Source: Pseudomonadales bacterium (GTDB lineage Bacteria > Pseudomonadota > Gammaproteobacteria > Pseudomonadales > Azotimanducaceae). Taken from it: DNA of 35,922 nucleotides. The number at the start of each line of letters is the position of its first letter. Position 1 is the first letter of the stretch. The stretch spans positions 1 to 35,922 of the forward strand of contig JADHNT010000017.1 in assembly GCA_016779385.1 (NCBI GenBank). Reading direction: 5' to 3'. The notes under the pieces are model-generated. The model did not search any database. It saw nothing but the letters and a program-made list of their open reading frames with translations, and was not told the origin of the DNA. Both the position numbers and the translations under genes were made by a program. This document shows positions 17,361 through 26,520 of this stretch, piece by piece.

Positions 17361-17387
17361 CTTGCCCCGGCCCCGGGGCGAGTTTTT
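17361..17387 (+). terminator. Intrinsic terminator/attenuator between gcvH and gcvPA
   Basis: CTTGCCCC pairs with GGGGCGAG (8 bp, one G-U pair) around a six-base loop GGCCCC, and is followed directly by TTTTT. This is the clearest rho-independent terminator shape in the window. It lies inside the gcv cluster, not at its end, so it may set a step-down, or conditional termination, between gcvTH and gcvPAB. Confidence 0.7.
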
Positions 17388-17396
17388 CCACGGGCC

Positions 17397-17435
17397 CTCC
17401 CCTAGCGGGCGTTTGCTCTGCTAGGCCTATGGGAG
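17397..17435 (+). promoter_or_regulatory. Hairpin burying the gcvPA ribosome-binding site
   Basis: CTCCC (17397-17401) and CTAGC (17402-17406) form a contiguous ten-base arm. They pair with GCTAG (17420-17424) and GGGAG (17431-17435), leaving a six-base bulge GCCTAT and a 13-base loop. GGGAG is the only ribosome-binding sequence before the gcvPA ATG at 17445. The folded leader would therefore hide the start signal. Complementarity is seen directly; regulation is inferred. Confidence 0.5.
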
Positions 17436-17444
17436 CACAGTGAA

Positions 17445-18821
17445 ATGCCGTTCATTCCCCACACGGAAGGCGACACGAAAGCCATGCTCGAAACGCTGGG
17501 CGTTCCCAGCATCGAGTCGCTTTTCGATGAAATCCCTAAGGGCTTCCTCGCCGCGCCTCTGGCGCTTCCCGAGGGGGAAAGCGAGATGGCGCTTATGGCG
17601 GACTTTGCCGCCCGGGCCCGCCGCGATGACAACGTCCTGTGCTTCGCCGGTGCCGGCGCCTACGACCATCATATTCCCTCGGCTGTTTGGGATTTGGTGA
17701 GCCGCGGGGAAATCATGACGGCCTATACGCCCTATCAGGCGGAAGCGAGCCAGGGCACGCTGCAAACCATCTACGAATACCAGTCCATGATCGCCAAGCT
17801 GACGGGCATGGACGTGGCGAACGCGTCCGTTTACGACGGCGGTTCAGGCCTCGCCGAGGCGGCCCTGATGGCTGTGAGGTCCGCGCCCCGCAAGCACGCG
17901 CGTACGCTGCTCCTCGCTGGGGGCCTAAACCCTCGTTATAGGGCGGCCTGTGAAGCCATCGTGCAGCACCAGGGGCTCACGCTCCGCGATCTGCCTTTGG
18001 AGGCTGACGGCACCCTAAGCCCGGCCACCCTTCAGGCGGCCATGGACGAGGACTGCGCCGCCCTGGTGATCAGCCAGCCGAACTTCTTTGGCGTGCTGGA
18101 AGATATCCATGCGCTCACGGACCAGGCCCAGGCGGCGGGGCTTTTAGTAATTGCGGTCGTCAATCCCATCGCCCTAGCGGTGCTCACGCCTCCCGGGGCC
18201 TGGGGAGCGGCGGGGGCCGATATCGTAGTGGGCGACGGCCAGCCCCTGGGCATTCCCATGGCTTCCGGGGGGCCGTACTTTGGCTTTCTGTGCGCACGGC
18301 AGAAGCTGGTGCGGCAGATGCCCGGGCGCATCGTGGGTCGTACCGTCGACCTCGACGGAAAGACTGGCTATGCCCTCACCCTGCAGGCGCGGGAACAGCA
18401 CATCCGCCGCGGTAAGGCGACCTCAAACATCTGTACCAACCAAGGCCTTCTTATGACCGCCGGCACCATCTACATGGCGCTGCTGGGCCCGGAGGGGCTC
18501 AGCCGGGTGGCGGGGCACTGCTATGGCCAGCTTCGCGCGCTCCTTGCGGCGCTCACGAGCCTGCCGGGGGTGCGCTCTATGCATAGCAGCGTGCACTTCC
18601 ACGAGGCGGTGATCGAGCTTCCCGTCCCCGCGAAGGCAGTGGTGGAGGCCCTCGCCGGGCAGCGCATCCTCGCCGGGGTGGCCCTGAGCGACTACTGGCC
18701 CGAGCGCACCCATGAACTCCTCGTGTGTGCGACGGAGAAGCGCACCGCCGCAGATATCGCGCAATACAAGAAAGCCCTGGGGCAGGTACTGGAAACCCTG
18801 GGTACGGAGGTCGCCCAATGA
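17445..18821 (+). CDS. gcvPA: Glycine dehydrogenase (decarboxylating) subunit 1
   Basis: N-terminal subunit of the split P protein, which decarboxylates glycine and loads the aminomethyl group onto GcvH. It has 458 residues, normal for the two-subunit form; E. coli has one fused 957-residue GcvP. The N-terminus [20 protein letters not shown] is typical of Gcv[22 protein letters not shown] and [19 protein letters not shown] are conserved stretches, and [19 protein letters not shown] appears in slightly changed form ([19 protein letters not shown]). It overlaps gcvPB by four bases (ATGA), as expected for subunits made in equal amounts. Translation may be controlled by the hairpin over its ribosome-binding site. 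Confidence 0.95.
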   Translation: MPFIPHTEGDTKAMLETLGVPSIESLFDEIPKGFLAAPLALPEGESEMALMADFAARARRDDNVLCFAGAGAYDHHIPSAVWDLVSRGEIMTAYTPYQAEASQGTLQTIYEYQSMIAKLTGMDVANASVYDGGSGLAEAALMAVRSAPRKHARTLLLAGGLNPRYRAACEAIVQHQGLTLRDLPLEADGTLSPATLQAAMDEDCAALVISQPNFFGVLEDIHALTDQAQAAGLLVIAVVNPIALAVLTPPGAWGAAGADIVVGDGQPLGIPMASGGPYFGFLCARQKLVRQMPGRIVGRTVDLDGKTGYALTLQAREQHIRRGKATSNICTNQGLLMTAGTIYMALLGPEGLSRVAGHCYGQLRALLAALTSLPGVRSMHSSVHFHEAVIELPVPAKAVVEALAGQRILAGVALSDYWPERTHELLVCATEKRTAADIAQYKKALGQVLETLGTEVAQ

Positions 18822-20332
18822 GCCTTCACCTTGAAGATGGCGGCATCGCCCCTGGCGCAACCCTATTTGATCAAAGCGTCCCGGGCCGGAGCGCTGGAGC
18901 GCAGCTGCTCCCGCCGCCCCCACCCCTCGATGAACTCCCCAAGGGCCTTCGCCGGGCGGCCCCGCCGGCGCTCCCCGAAGTTTCCGAGCTTCAGGTGGTG
19001 CGGCACTTCACCCGCCTGTCGGGGCGTAACTTTGCCATCGATCGGCAGTTTTACCCCCTGGGCTCCTGCACCATGAAGTACAACCCCCGGGGGGCGCACC
19101 GGGCGGCGAGCCTGCTGGGGTTCCTGGGTCGTCACCCCCTGGCGCCGGCGTCTCTGTCCCAGGGGCTCTTAAGCGTTTTCCATGACCTTCAGGAAATGCT
19201 GGCGGAAATCACGGGTATGGACGCCGTATCCCTCGCGCCTATGGCCGGTGCTCAGGGCGAATTCGCTGGCGTGGCCATGATTCGGGCCTATCACGAAGCC
19301 CGCGGGGATCACGAGCGGCAGGAAATCATCGTTCCCGTAGCCGCTCACGGGACGAACCCGGCGACCGCGGTGATGTGCGGTTATCGGGTCCGGGAGGTGA
19401 AGGTTGATGCGTCTGGAGATGTCGATCTCGAGGATCTGAAGGCGGCGCTGGGGCCCCAAACCGCTGGGCTCATGATGACCAACCCGAGCACCTGCGGGGT
19501 TTTTGAGCGCAACATCGGCGCCATTGCCGATGCGGTGCACGAAGCCGGGGGGTTGCTCTACTACGATGGGGCCAACCTGAACGCCATCTTGGGCAAGGCG
19601 CGCCCCGGGGACATGGGTTTCGATGTTCTGCACATGAACCTGCACAAAACTTTTGCTACGCCCCACGGCGGCGGCGGGCCCGGCGCAGGCCCGGTGGGCG
19701 TTGGGGAGCGGCTCCGGCCCTATCTCCCCTCCCCGCGGGTGGTGAAGGAAGAAACGGAAGACGGCGCGCCGCACTATCGTTGGGAAGCGGCGGTGGAAGC
19801 GCCGAACTCCATCGGTCCCCTCTCGGCCTTTATGGGCAATGCGGGTATTTTAGTGCGGGCCCTGGCCTACGGCCGCATGCTGGGTCGGGATGGGCTGGTG
19901 CGGGTGGCGGAATATGCCACCTTAAATGCGAACTATCTGGCGAAGCGGCTCAACGACGCGGGTCTCACCCTCGCCTACCCGGAGCGCCGGGCCAGCCACG
20001 AATTCATCTTGACCTTCGGGGCGCTGGAGAAGCGCACGGGGCTGACGGCGATGGATTTGGCCAAGCGCCTTCTGGACTTTGGCGTCCATGCGCCCACCAC
20101 CTACTTTCCTCTGCTGGTGCCCGAGTGCTGGCTGGTGGAGCCTACGGAAACGGAGACGAAGGAAACCCTCGATCACTTCGTGGCCGTGCTCCAGCGTCTG
20201 CTGGAGGAAGTGGACAGCAACCCGGAGCAGATTCGCGGGGCGCCCTGGACCCTACCCGTGCGCCGTTTGGACGACGTTCGCGCGGCGCGCCAGCTTGATC
20301 TCGTCTGGCAGGGCCCGCCCGCGGCCGCCTAG
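18818..20332 (+). CDS. gcvPB: Glycine dehydrogenase (decarboxylating) subunit 2
   Basis: PLP-binding C-terminal subunit of the split glycine decarboxylase. It has 504 residues. The PLP lysine is Lys277 in [19 protein letters not shown]. Also visible are [47 protein letters not shown] and [10 protein letters not shown]. The frame is open to 18725, but [19 protein letters not shown] at 18818 starts inside the gcvPA stop and is preferred. The gene ends in a CTAG palindrome whose other strand supplies the stop of the convergent DUF255 gene. No lpd gene for the L protein is in the window. Confidence 0.96.
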   Translation: MSLHLEDGGIAPGATLFDQSVPGRSAGAQLLPPPPPLDELPKGLRRAAPPALPEVSELQVVRHFTRLSGRNFAIDRQFYPLGSCTMKYNPRGAHRAASLLGFLGRHPLAPASLSQGLLSVFHDLQEMLAEITGMDAVSLAPMAGAQGEFAGVAMIRAYHEARGDHERQEIIVPVAAHGTNPATAVMCGYRVREVKVDASGDVDLEDLKAALGPQTAGLMMTNPSTCGVFERNIGAIADAVHEAGGLLYYDGANLNAILGKARPGDMGFDVLHMNLHKTFATPHGGGGPGAGPVGVGERLRPYLPSPRVVKEETEDGAPHYRWEAAVEAPNSIGPLSAFMGNAGILVRALAYGRMLGRDGLVRVAEYATLNANYLAKRLNDAGLTLAYPERRASHEFILTFGALEKRTGLTAMDLAKRLLDFGVHAPTTYFPLLVPECWLVEPTETETKETLDHFVAVLQRLLEEVDSNPEQIRGAPWTLPVRRLDDVRAARQLDLVWQGPPAAA

Positions 20333-22338
20333 GAGTCGGGCTTTCCTTTCGGCCCGGGGAAGGCGAGAACCTTCGCGCCGCCCCGGGGCGCTTCCAAAGC
20401 CTCGGGGGGCGCGATGCTCGGTGAAGGGCCTGTGGCCGTGAGCCGAAGCTGATCCCAGGGGCCCCCTGTCTCGGCCACCTTCGCCGCCAGCCAGGGCGCG
20501 GGGGGCGCAAAGGCCCAACGCCGGAACCCCTTTGGGTTCTCGGCGCCCTCGCGAAGGGCGGCGGCCCGAGCTCGGGCGTCGGGCCCCCGAACCACCACCA
20601 CTTCAGGTAACTGTTGGGCTAGGGTTAGGGCGGAGGCGTAGTGCAAGGGCCGGCCCCGCGCTGGGCTGCTGAGCTGGGTGAGCGTGCGCTGCCCCAGGGC
20701 TTCCCAGGCTGAATTTTGGAAGAGCGCCGCGGCAATCAGAAGTGCCTCGAGGGCCATCACCAGGGGGCTTTGCCGGGCGCCGTCCCCGGCCTCCGCGGCT
20801 TCGAAGCTGAGGTCCTCTGCCAACGCTGCCGCGAGCTGCTCTCCCCGCGCGGCCAGGAGGGGATGCCAGTCGACCTGAAGGGCTTCAAAGATGCCGAGGA
20901 GGAGCGCGCCCTGGGCGCCAAGGCGCGCTTCCGGCGTGCTCGGGGGGGCGGCGGGATCCCCAAGCCAGCCCATCTCTCCAAGGCTCCAGGCCAGCGGCAG
21001 GTCGTCGACGCCATCCTGCAGCAGTTCCTCCAGTAGGGCTTGTCCGTGGGTGAGGGCGCGCTCGTTGGAAAGCGCTGCCCCGGCCACCAAAAGCGCTCGG
21101 GCCGCGAGGGCGTTGCCGAGGGTGGGATAGAGGGCGGTGAAGTCCAGGGCCGGACGCTGGGTTTTCAACCAATCGAGGCCCGTTTCGAGCGCTTCCCGCG
21201 CGGTATTGCTTTCGAGGCCTAGGCGATCCACCACGGAGCGCCAGGAATCGCGACGCTCAAGGCGCCAGAGCCGTCCTGCATTCGCCGCCTTATCCAGGCC
21301 ATAAAGGGTTTCAAGGACCGCGTAGGCTGGCTCCGAGAGGCCGCGCGCAAGGTCCGCCCGGTGGTAAAGGAAGGGCGCCTGGGGGTCGTCCCGGAGCACG
21401 GTGTGCTCTGCCACGGGCAGGCGACCACCATGGGCCTCGAGAAGATCGCACAGCCACGCCGTGCCTCGGCTCAGGGCCTGGGAGAACAGGGGGTCGGGGC
21501 CGTAGCGGAGGGCTTCCGTAAGGGTCAGCAGAAGGAGGGCCGTATGATCGATGCGCCGCTCCGGGTAGGGCTCGCGCCAGCTGCGATCCAGGCTGTGATT
21601 AAAGAAGCCCCCGCCGACGTGATCCTGAAGCCCGCGGCGGCACAGCGCCGTTAGGCTCATCATGGCGTCATCTCGAAGCTCGGGGAGCGCCAGCTGGGCG
21701 CCTAGGAGCGCCGGGAAGGGCTGCTTTGGGCCCGTCCCCACACCGTATTCCCGAGGGTCCGTGGCCTGCGCAAGGGCGGCCCGAAAGGCCTTTTCGATGG
21801 GCCCCCAGCCTCCCTGGCTCGGGAGCGCCCCCAGGGCTTCCGCTTCCGCTTCGAGGATTGCCGTGCCCTGGGCTTCCACCGCCGACCTGTCCGTTTCGAG
21901 CTGCTCCAAAATGGCCGTGAGGACCCGCTCGGCCTCCGGTCCATAGCCGCCCTGGGGGCCACTTAAGGCGCTGGCTGTCAAAAACGGCCGCCCTTCCGGA
22001 CTAAAAAATACCAGGAGCGGGCTTGGGGCGGGCTGCTGGTGCACAATGGCGTGCCAGCGAGCGAGGCGCTCTGGGGCAACGCCATAGTCCCGGTCGAAAA
22101 AGGTGAAGTTAAAGCCGTCGGCAAGGGCGGAACCGGCCAGCGGGGCCAAAGCCTCCTCCAGCATGCGCCGGGTGCGCAGGCAGCGACCGTCCCCGAGCAG
22201 CAGCAGTGTGGGCTTTTCGCTCGGCGCCGGCGTGGCCGACCCCCGGGCCCAGGGCAGCGCATGGTGCGCAAGACAGGTGGTCAGGCTCCAGTGCCGATGA
22301 CCACGGGGGGCGAGCGGTGCGAGCGGGTCCAGGGGCAT
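20329..22338 (-). CDS. DUF255/YyaL-like thioredoxin-fold protein with degenerate active site
   Basis: A 669-residue soluble protein aligning by pattern with the DUF255 (YyaL/SPATA20) family: an N-terminal thioredoxin-like domain and a C-terminal six-hairpin glycosidase-like domain. The usual CHWCHVM motif is replaced by Cys53-LRT-RRM, so the CxxC is CxxT. The rest of the fold can be followed ([13 protein letters not shown] for the VDREERPD strand, [14 protein letters not shown] for the cis-Pro strand). In the second domain [19 protein letters not shown] is recognisable, but the usual HFEKMLYD is YPERRIDH. Probably a non-redox paralogue; its role is unknown. The ATG at 22338 follows AAGG. It is convergent with gcvPB and divergent from rlmI. 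Confidence 0.75.
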   Translation of the reverse strand: MPLDPLAPLAPRGHRHWSLTTCLAHHALPWARGSATPAPSEKPTLLLLGDGRCLRTRRMLEEALAPLAGSALADGFNFTFFDRDYGVAPERLARWHAIVHQQPAPSPLLVFFSPEGRPFLTASALSGPQGGYGPEAERVLTAILEQLETDRSAVEAQGTAILEAEAEALGALPSQGGWGPIEKAFRAALAQATDPREYGVGTGPKQPFPALLGAQLALPELRDDAMMSLTALCRRGLQDHVGGGFFNHSLDRSWREPYPERRIDHTALLLLTLTEALRYGPDPLFSQALSRGTAWLCDLLEAHGGRLPVAEHTVLRDDPQAPFLYHRADLARGLSEPAYAVLETLYGLDKAANAGRLWRLERRDSWRSVVDRLGLESNTAREALETGLDWLKTQRPALDFTALYPTLGNALAARALLVAGAALSNERALTHGQALLEELLQDGVDDLPLAWSLGEMGWLGDPAAPPSTPEARLGAQGALLLGIFEALQVDWHPLLAARGEQLAAALAEDLSFEAAEAGDGARQSPLVMALEALLIAAALFQNSAWEALGQRTLTQLSSPARGRPLHYASALTLAQQLPEVVVVRGPDARARAAALREGAENPKGFRRWAFAPPAPWLAAKVAETGGPWDQLRLTATGPSPSIAPPEALEAPRGGAKVLAFPGPKGKPDS

Positions 22339-22431
22339 GGGATCGCCTTATATCCAGAATTCCACGGCAGCATAGCGCACCCCCTGGGCTGCGCCGAAGT
22401 CTTGAACCCTGCGGGGAGAGGAGCAGAAGCG

Positions 22432-23643
22432 GTGACGGAACGATTACGGTTAAAACCTCGGGAAGAGCGGCGTCTTCGCGGGGGACATGTTTGGATCTAC
22501 TCCAACGAGATTGATTCGGCGTCAACGCCCCTGAAAGCCTTTGCGCCGGGGGACGAGGCGGTGCTGGAAAATGCCCAGGGCCGGCCCCTGGGGCGAGTGT
22601 TGGTGAACCCCCAGGCGTTAATTTGCGCCCGTTTATTCAGTCGCGATCCCAAGCAGGGCTTTGACGAGGCCCTGGTCCTTGAGCGCCTTCGGGCCGCCCT
22701 CACCCTTCGAGAAGCCTGCTATGGCGCAGCCGGGTGCTATCGCCTGGTGTACGGGGAGAGCGACGGCCTGTCCGGGCTCGTGATTGATCGCTTCGGCCCC
22801 GTGGTGGTGGTGCAAACGGCCACGGCGGGTATGGACCGGCACCTGCCCCTCATTCTGTCAGCGCTGGAAACGCTGCTTGCGCCCCGCTCCATCGTGTTCA
22901 AGCAGGATAGCGGCGCGCGCAGCCTCGAAGGCCTGGAGGAAACGGTAGTGGTGCACGGCCAGCCTCTGGAAGATGCCGTGCCGCTGGAGGAAAACGGGGT
23001 GCGCTTTTTGGCGCCTGTGCTCGAAGGGCAGAAAACCGGCTGGTTCTATGATCATCGGGAGAATCGGGCGCAGCTGGCATCCCTGGCAAAGGGCGCCCGG
23101 GTGCTCGACGCCTTCAGCTATGTGGGGGCCTGGGGCCTGACCGCCCTCGCCCAGGGCGCTGACGCCCTCGTTGCCGTGGATGGGTCGCAGCGGGCCTTGG
23201 AGCATCTGGACGCCAACGCGGCGGCGCTAGGCCTTGCGGACCGGGTGGAGACGGTTCGGGGCGACGCCTTCAAGGTCTTGGAGGCGCAGGCCGATGCCGG
23301 GGAGCGCTTTGACGTAGTCATCGTCGATCCCCCGGCCCTCATCAAGCGACGCAAGGACCTCAAGGCGGGCCAGCACGGCTACGAGCGCCTCGCTCGGCAA
23401 GCCCTTCGGCTTACGGCGCCTGGGGGCCTGTGCCTCTTTGCGAGCTGCTCCTTGCACTACGACCGGCCCATGATGACTGACACCCTGCGCAGCGCTGCGC
23501 GGCACACGGATCGTTCCCTGCAAATGCTTTGGAGCCACGGCGCCGGGCTGGACCATCCCGTGCATCCTGCCATTCCTGAAACCGACTATTTAAAGGCTAC
23601 TCTGGCTCGGGTGAGCCCCCCGGGGCGTGGCGGTGCTTTCTAG
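22432..23643 (+). CDS. rlmI: 23S rRNA (cytosine-C5) methyltransferase RlmI-like
   Basis: SAM-dependent m5C methyltransferase; the E. coli enzyme modifies C1962 of 23S rRNA. It has 403 residues (E. coli RlmI 396). An N-terminal PUA-like domain (LRLKPREERRLRGGHVWIYS) precedes an EEHI domain (YRLVYGESDGLSGLVIDRFG). The Rossmann methyltransferase domain has KTGWFYDHRENRAQL, VLDAFSYVGAWGLTAL (SAM motif I), VIVDPPALIKRRK (motif IV) and FASCSLHYD with the catalytic Cys. The start is GTG at 22432, chosen for GGAGAGGAG nine bases upstream and for matching the family N-terminus. The same frame is open to 22039, but that part is antisense to the DUF255 gene. Confidence 0.92.
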   Translation: MTERLRLKPREERRLRGGHVWIYSNEIDSASTPLKAFAPGDEAVLENAQGRPLGRVLVNPQALICARLFSRDPKQGFDEALVLERLRAALTLREACYGAAGCYRLVYGESDGLSGLVIDRFGPVVVVQTATAGMDRHLPLILSALETLLAPRSIVFKQDSGARSLEGLEETVVVHGQPLEDAVPLEENGVRFLAPVLEGQKTGWFYDHRENRAQLASLAKGARVLDAFSYVGAWGLTALAQGADALVAVDGSQRALEHLDANAAALGLADRVETVRGDAFKVLEAQADAGERFDVVIVDPPALIKRRKDLKAGQHGYERLARQALRLTAPGGLCLFASCSLHYDRPMMTDTLRSAARHTDRSLQMLWSHGAGLDHPVHPAIPETDYLKATLARVSPPGRGGAF

Positions 23644-23676
23644 GGCGTTGATGAACACCGCGTGACTGCGCAATGA

Positions 23677-23692
23677 TGGAGTGACGACTCCA
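23677..23692 (+). promoter_or_regulatory. Short hairpin before rppH
   Basis: TGGAGT-GACG-ACTCCA forms a perfect 6-bp stem with a four-base loop, 14 bases upstream of the rppH GTG. It lacks a T-run. It could affect access to the weak ribosome-binding site (GGGGAAAA) or mark processing. The function is speculative. Confidence 0.3.
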
Positions 23693-23706
23693 CCCTGGGG
23701 AAAACG

Positions 23707-24129
23707 GTGATCGACCGAGACGGTTTTAGGCCTAATGTCGGCATTATCCTCGCGAATGACGCGGGGCAGGTGCTGTGGGCCCGGCGCGTCGGCGGCCGAG
23801 ATGCCTGGCAATTTCCCCAGGGGGGGATGAATCCCGGGGAATCCCCGGAAGAGGCCATGTACCGTGAGCTCTGGGAAGAAGTGGGCCTGAAGGAGGACGC
23901 CGTCTCCGTGCAGGCCTGCACTCGGGGCTGGCTGCGCTATCGCTTGCCTCGGCGCATGCTGCGGCGTCAGGAAGGCTCGCCCTTTGTGGGGCAAAAGCAG
24001 AAATGGTTTTTGCTGCGCATGATCGGAGATGAAAGCACCGTGCGCTTTGATCGTTCCGATAAGCCGGAATTCGACGTTTGGCGCTGGGTGTCCTACTGGT
24101 ATCCCCTGAGCCAGGTGGTCCCCTTTTAG
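23707..24129 (+). CDS. rppH: RNA pyrophosphohydrolase, C-terminally truncated by an in-frame TAG
   Basis: Nudix hydrolase that removes pyrophosphate from mRNA 5' ends and so triggers decay. The GTG-started product ([18 protein letters not shown]) is 140 residues; E. coli RppH is 176 and typical relatives about 160. The Nudix box is intact: [23 protein letters not shown], written here in two parts as [17 protein letters not shown] then WEEVGL. The frame ends at [16 protein letters not shown] followed by TAG (24127-24129). Reading on in the same frame gives REVYRRALAELAPRLTPR and then TAA. This matches the tail of other RppH proteins (E. coli VVSFKRDVYRRVMKEF), with the stop replacing the Lys. 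The catalytic core is complete, so a shortened enzyme may still work. Loss of a terminal helix may alter stability. Confidence 0.9.
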   Translation: MIDRDGFRPNVGIILANDAGQVLWARRVGGRDAWQFPQGGMNPGESPEEAMYRELWEEVGLKEDAVSVQACTRGWLRYRLPRRMLRRQEGSPFVGQKQKWFLLRMIGDESTVRFDRSDKPEFDVWRWVSYWYPLSQVVPF

Positions 24130-24186
24130 CGAGAGGTTTACCGCCGGGCGCTCGCCGAACTCGCCCCGAGGCTCACGCCCCGCTAA
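24130..24186 (+). pseudogene. Detached C-terminal tail of rppH
   Basis: Eighteen codons (REVYRRALAELAPRLTPR) followed by TAA, in frame with rppH directly after its TAG. They align with the conserved C-terminal helix of RppH homologues. One base change (TAG to AAG) would restore a 159-residue protein. This indicates a recent nonsense mutation, a sequencing error, or readthrough; the sequence alone cannot separate these. Confidence 0.7.
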
Positions 24187-24210
24187 CTTTTCCCAGGAGC
24201 TGGGGAGCGC

Positions 24211-26520
24211 ATGCTCGATACGTTGCGAAGCATAGTGCAGGAAGTGAACAGCGCCCCCGATCTCGATGCGGTGCTGGGTCTCATCGTGGCCCGCGTTCAT
24301 AGCTCCATGGGTACGGAGGTGTGTTCCGTTTACCTCGCTGACAGCGAGGATGGCCGCCTTCGCTTTATGGCCACGGAAGGGCTCAACCGCGCCATGGTCG
24401 GCAAGCTCTCCCTCGCTCCGGGGGAGGGGCTTGTGGGTTTGGTCGCCCTGCGCGCCGAGCCCCTAAACCTTGACGACGCCCAGCATCACCCGCGCTTTCG
24501 CTACCTTGAGGAAATTGGGGAAGAGGCCTACAACGCCTTCCTTGGGGTGCCCATCATCCACCAGCGCCGAGTGCTTGGGGTCTTGGTGGTGCAGCAGCGT
24601 CTCCAGCGCCGCTTTGATGCCAGCGAGGAAGCCTTCCTGGTTACCCTGTCGGCCCAGCTGGCGGGCATCATTGCCCATGCCGAGGCCACGGGCGGCATGG
24701 CACGCTTGGGGCGCCGCCGGGGCCAACGCCGAGATGCGCGCTTTCCGGGCGTTCCCGGGGCGCCGGGGGTGGTGCACGGTATTGCTGTGGTGCTCTTTCC
24801 CTCGGCAACCCTTGAGGCCGTTCCCGATCAGAAGAGCGACGATGTGGCGCAGGAGCTTGAGCTCTTTCGCCGAGCCCTTGGCGCGGCGCGGACGGACATC
24901 GAAGGGCTTGGCGCCCAGCTTCAGGATCGGCTCAACGCCCAGGAGCGCGCGCTCTTCGATGCCTATCTAGCCATGCTCGACGACCGGGCCTTGGGGGAGG
25001 AGATTCGCCGGCGCATCGAAACGGGTCAGTGGGCCCAGGGGGCGCTCCGGCAAGTCATCGAAGAGCACGTCGGCCACTTTGAGGCCATGGAGGACCCCTA
25101 CCTTCGGGAGCGGGGCGCCGATCTGAGGCAGCTTGGGCAGCGCGTGCTGGCGCACCTGCAGGCGGAGAATCGCCCGCGCCAGCGGTTCCCGAAGAACACG
25201 ATCATCGTCGGCGACGAAATCACCCCGGCGCTCCTAAGCGAAGTACCCCCGGAGGCCCTCGCCGGGATCATTTCCCGCCGCGGCTCGGGGAACTCCCACA
25301 TTGCCATTTTGGCCCGGGCCCTTGGGGTGCCGACGGTGATGGGGGCCGTGGATTTCCCCCTTTCTGCGTCTCAGGGCGCTTCGGTTATCGTAGACGGCGC
25401 GGAAGGGGTCGCGATCCTCAATCCCTCCCGTGCGCTGCAAAAACACTATGGCGCCCTGGCGGCGGAGGAGCGGGAGTTTTCCGAAGGGCTCCAAAGCCTG
25501 CGCGATGCGCCCTGCGAGACCCTGGACGGCCACCGCGTGGCCCTGTGGGTGAACATCGGCCTGACCCAGGACCTGGCCCGGTCCCTCGATCAGGGGGCCG
25601 AGGGGGTGGGTCTCTACCGCACGGAAATTCCTTTCATGTCCTCCGACCGGTTTCCCACGGAGGATGAACAGTTTGCGCTCTATCGGGCGTCCCTGCGGGC
25701 CTTTGGGTCCCGCCCCGTGACCATGCGCACCCTGGATATCGGCGGCGACAAGGCCCTGTCCTATTTCCCCATCGCCGAGGACAACCCCTTCCTGGGCTGG
25801 CGGGGCATACGGGTGACCCTCGATCATCCGGAGATTTTCCTCATTCAGGTGCGCGCCATGCTCCGGGCCAGCGTGGATCACGAGGGCGCGCTGCGGATCA
25901 TGCTGCCCATGATTACCAATCTGGCTGAGGTCGACGAATCCCTCGCGCTCATTGGCCGGGCTTATGACGAGGTGCTCGAAGAACTCGGTGGGGCTCGGGA
26001 ACGGCTAAAGCGCCCCGATGTGGGCGTGATGGTAGAGGTGCCTGCAGCGGTCTATCAGGCCCCCCAGCTCGCCCAGCGCGTGGACTTTCTGGCCGTAGGC
26101 AGCAACGACCTCACGCAGTACATGCTGGCGGTGGACCGGAACAACCCTCGCGTGGCGGACCTCTATCAGGATCTTCATCCGGCGATTCTGGGGGCCTTAA
26201 AGGCGGTGGTGGACGCCGGGCGCCAGGCCCGCATCCCCGTGGGCATTTGCGGCGAGCTAGCGGGCAATCCCCTCGCGGCGGTGCTTCTGCTGGGCATGGG
26301 GGTGGACGTGCTATCCATGAACAGCACGAACCTGCTTCGGGTCAAGTGGGTGCTCCGAGCCTTCACCTTCCGCGAAGCCCGGCGCCTCCTGAAGGCGGCG
26401 CTGGCCATGGAGAGCGCCGACGCCATCGAGGGTCATCTTCGCGAGGCCCTGGCGGCGAAGGAGCTAAGCCGCGCTTTGGTTCGTGGCGTGCGGCCCAGTG
26501 CTCTCCCGGTGGCGCCCTAG
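24211..26520 (+). CDS. ptsP: PTS-Ntr enzyme I (GAF domain phosphotransferase)
   Basis: First enzyme of the nitrogen-related phosphotransferase chain: takes phosphate from PEP and passes it to NPr, regulating potassium, nitrogen and stress responses. It has 769 residues (E. coli PtsP 748). Residues 1-160 form a GAF domain (AFLGVPIIHQRRVLGVLVVQ). The enzyme I part then shows the phospho-histidine His363 in GSGNSHIAILARALGVP, GVGLYRTEIPFM, TMRTLDIGGDKAL, the PEP-barrel motif VGSNDLTQYMLAVDRNN, and active-site Cys680 in GICGELAGNP. The ATG follows GGAGCTGGGGAGCGC. It follows rppH as in most gammaproteobacteria. Its 3' end is overlapped by 57 bases by an antisense NRDE gene. Confidence 0.96.
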   Translation: MLDTLRSIVQEVNSAPDLDAVLGLIVARVHSSMGTEVCSVYLADSEDGRLRFMATEGLNRAMVGKLSLAPGEGLVGLVALRAEPLNLDDAQHHPRFRYLEEIGEEAYNAFLGVPIIHQRRVLGVLVVQQRLQRRFDASEEAFLVTLSAQLAGIIAHAEATGGMARLGRRRGQRRDARFPGVPGAPGVVHGIAVVLFPSATLEAVPDQKSDDVAQELELFRRALGAARTDIEGLGAQLQDRLNAQERALFDAYLAMLDDRALGEEIRRRIETGQWAQGALRQVIEEHVGHFEAMEDPYLRERGADLRQLGQRVLAHLQAENRPRQRFPKNTIIVGDEITPALLSEVPPEALAGIISRRGSGNSHIAILARALGVPTVMGAVDFPLSASQGASVIVDGAEGVAILNPSRALQKHYGALAAEEREFSEGLQSLRDAPCETLDGHRVALWVNIGLTQDLARSLDQGAEGVGLYRTEIPFMSSDRFPTEDEQFALYRASLRAFGSRPVTMRTLDIGGDKALSYFPIAEDNPFLGWRGIRVTLDHPEIFLIQVRAMLRASVDHEGALRIMLPMITNLAEVDESLALIGRAYDEVLEELGGARERLKRPDVGVMVEVPAAVYQAPQLAQRVDFLAVGSNDLTQYMLAVDRNNPRVADLYQDLHPAILGALKAVVDAGRQARIPVGICGELAGNPLAAVLLLGMGVDVLSMNSTNLLRVKWVLRAFTFREARRLLKAALAMESADAIEGHLREALAAKELSRALVRGVRPSALPVAP

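Noticed and set aside
22039-22431. In-frame N-terminal extension of rlmI
   Set aside because: It lies antisense to the DUF255 coding region, and rlmI homologues begin near the GTG at 22432, which has a strong ribosome-binding site.
24127-24129. TAG recoded as an amino acid
   Set aside because: TAG ends most genes in the window at their expected lengths, so general reassignment is excluded; only local readthrough at rppH stays possible.
25280-25310. Loss of the PtsP phospho-histidine
   Set aside because: The local sequence GSGNSHIAILAR differs from textbook enzyme I but keeps His363, and the PEP-site Cys680 is present.
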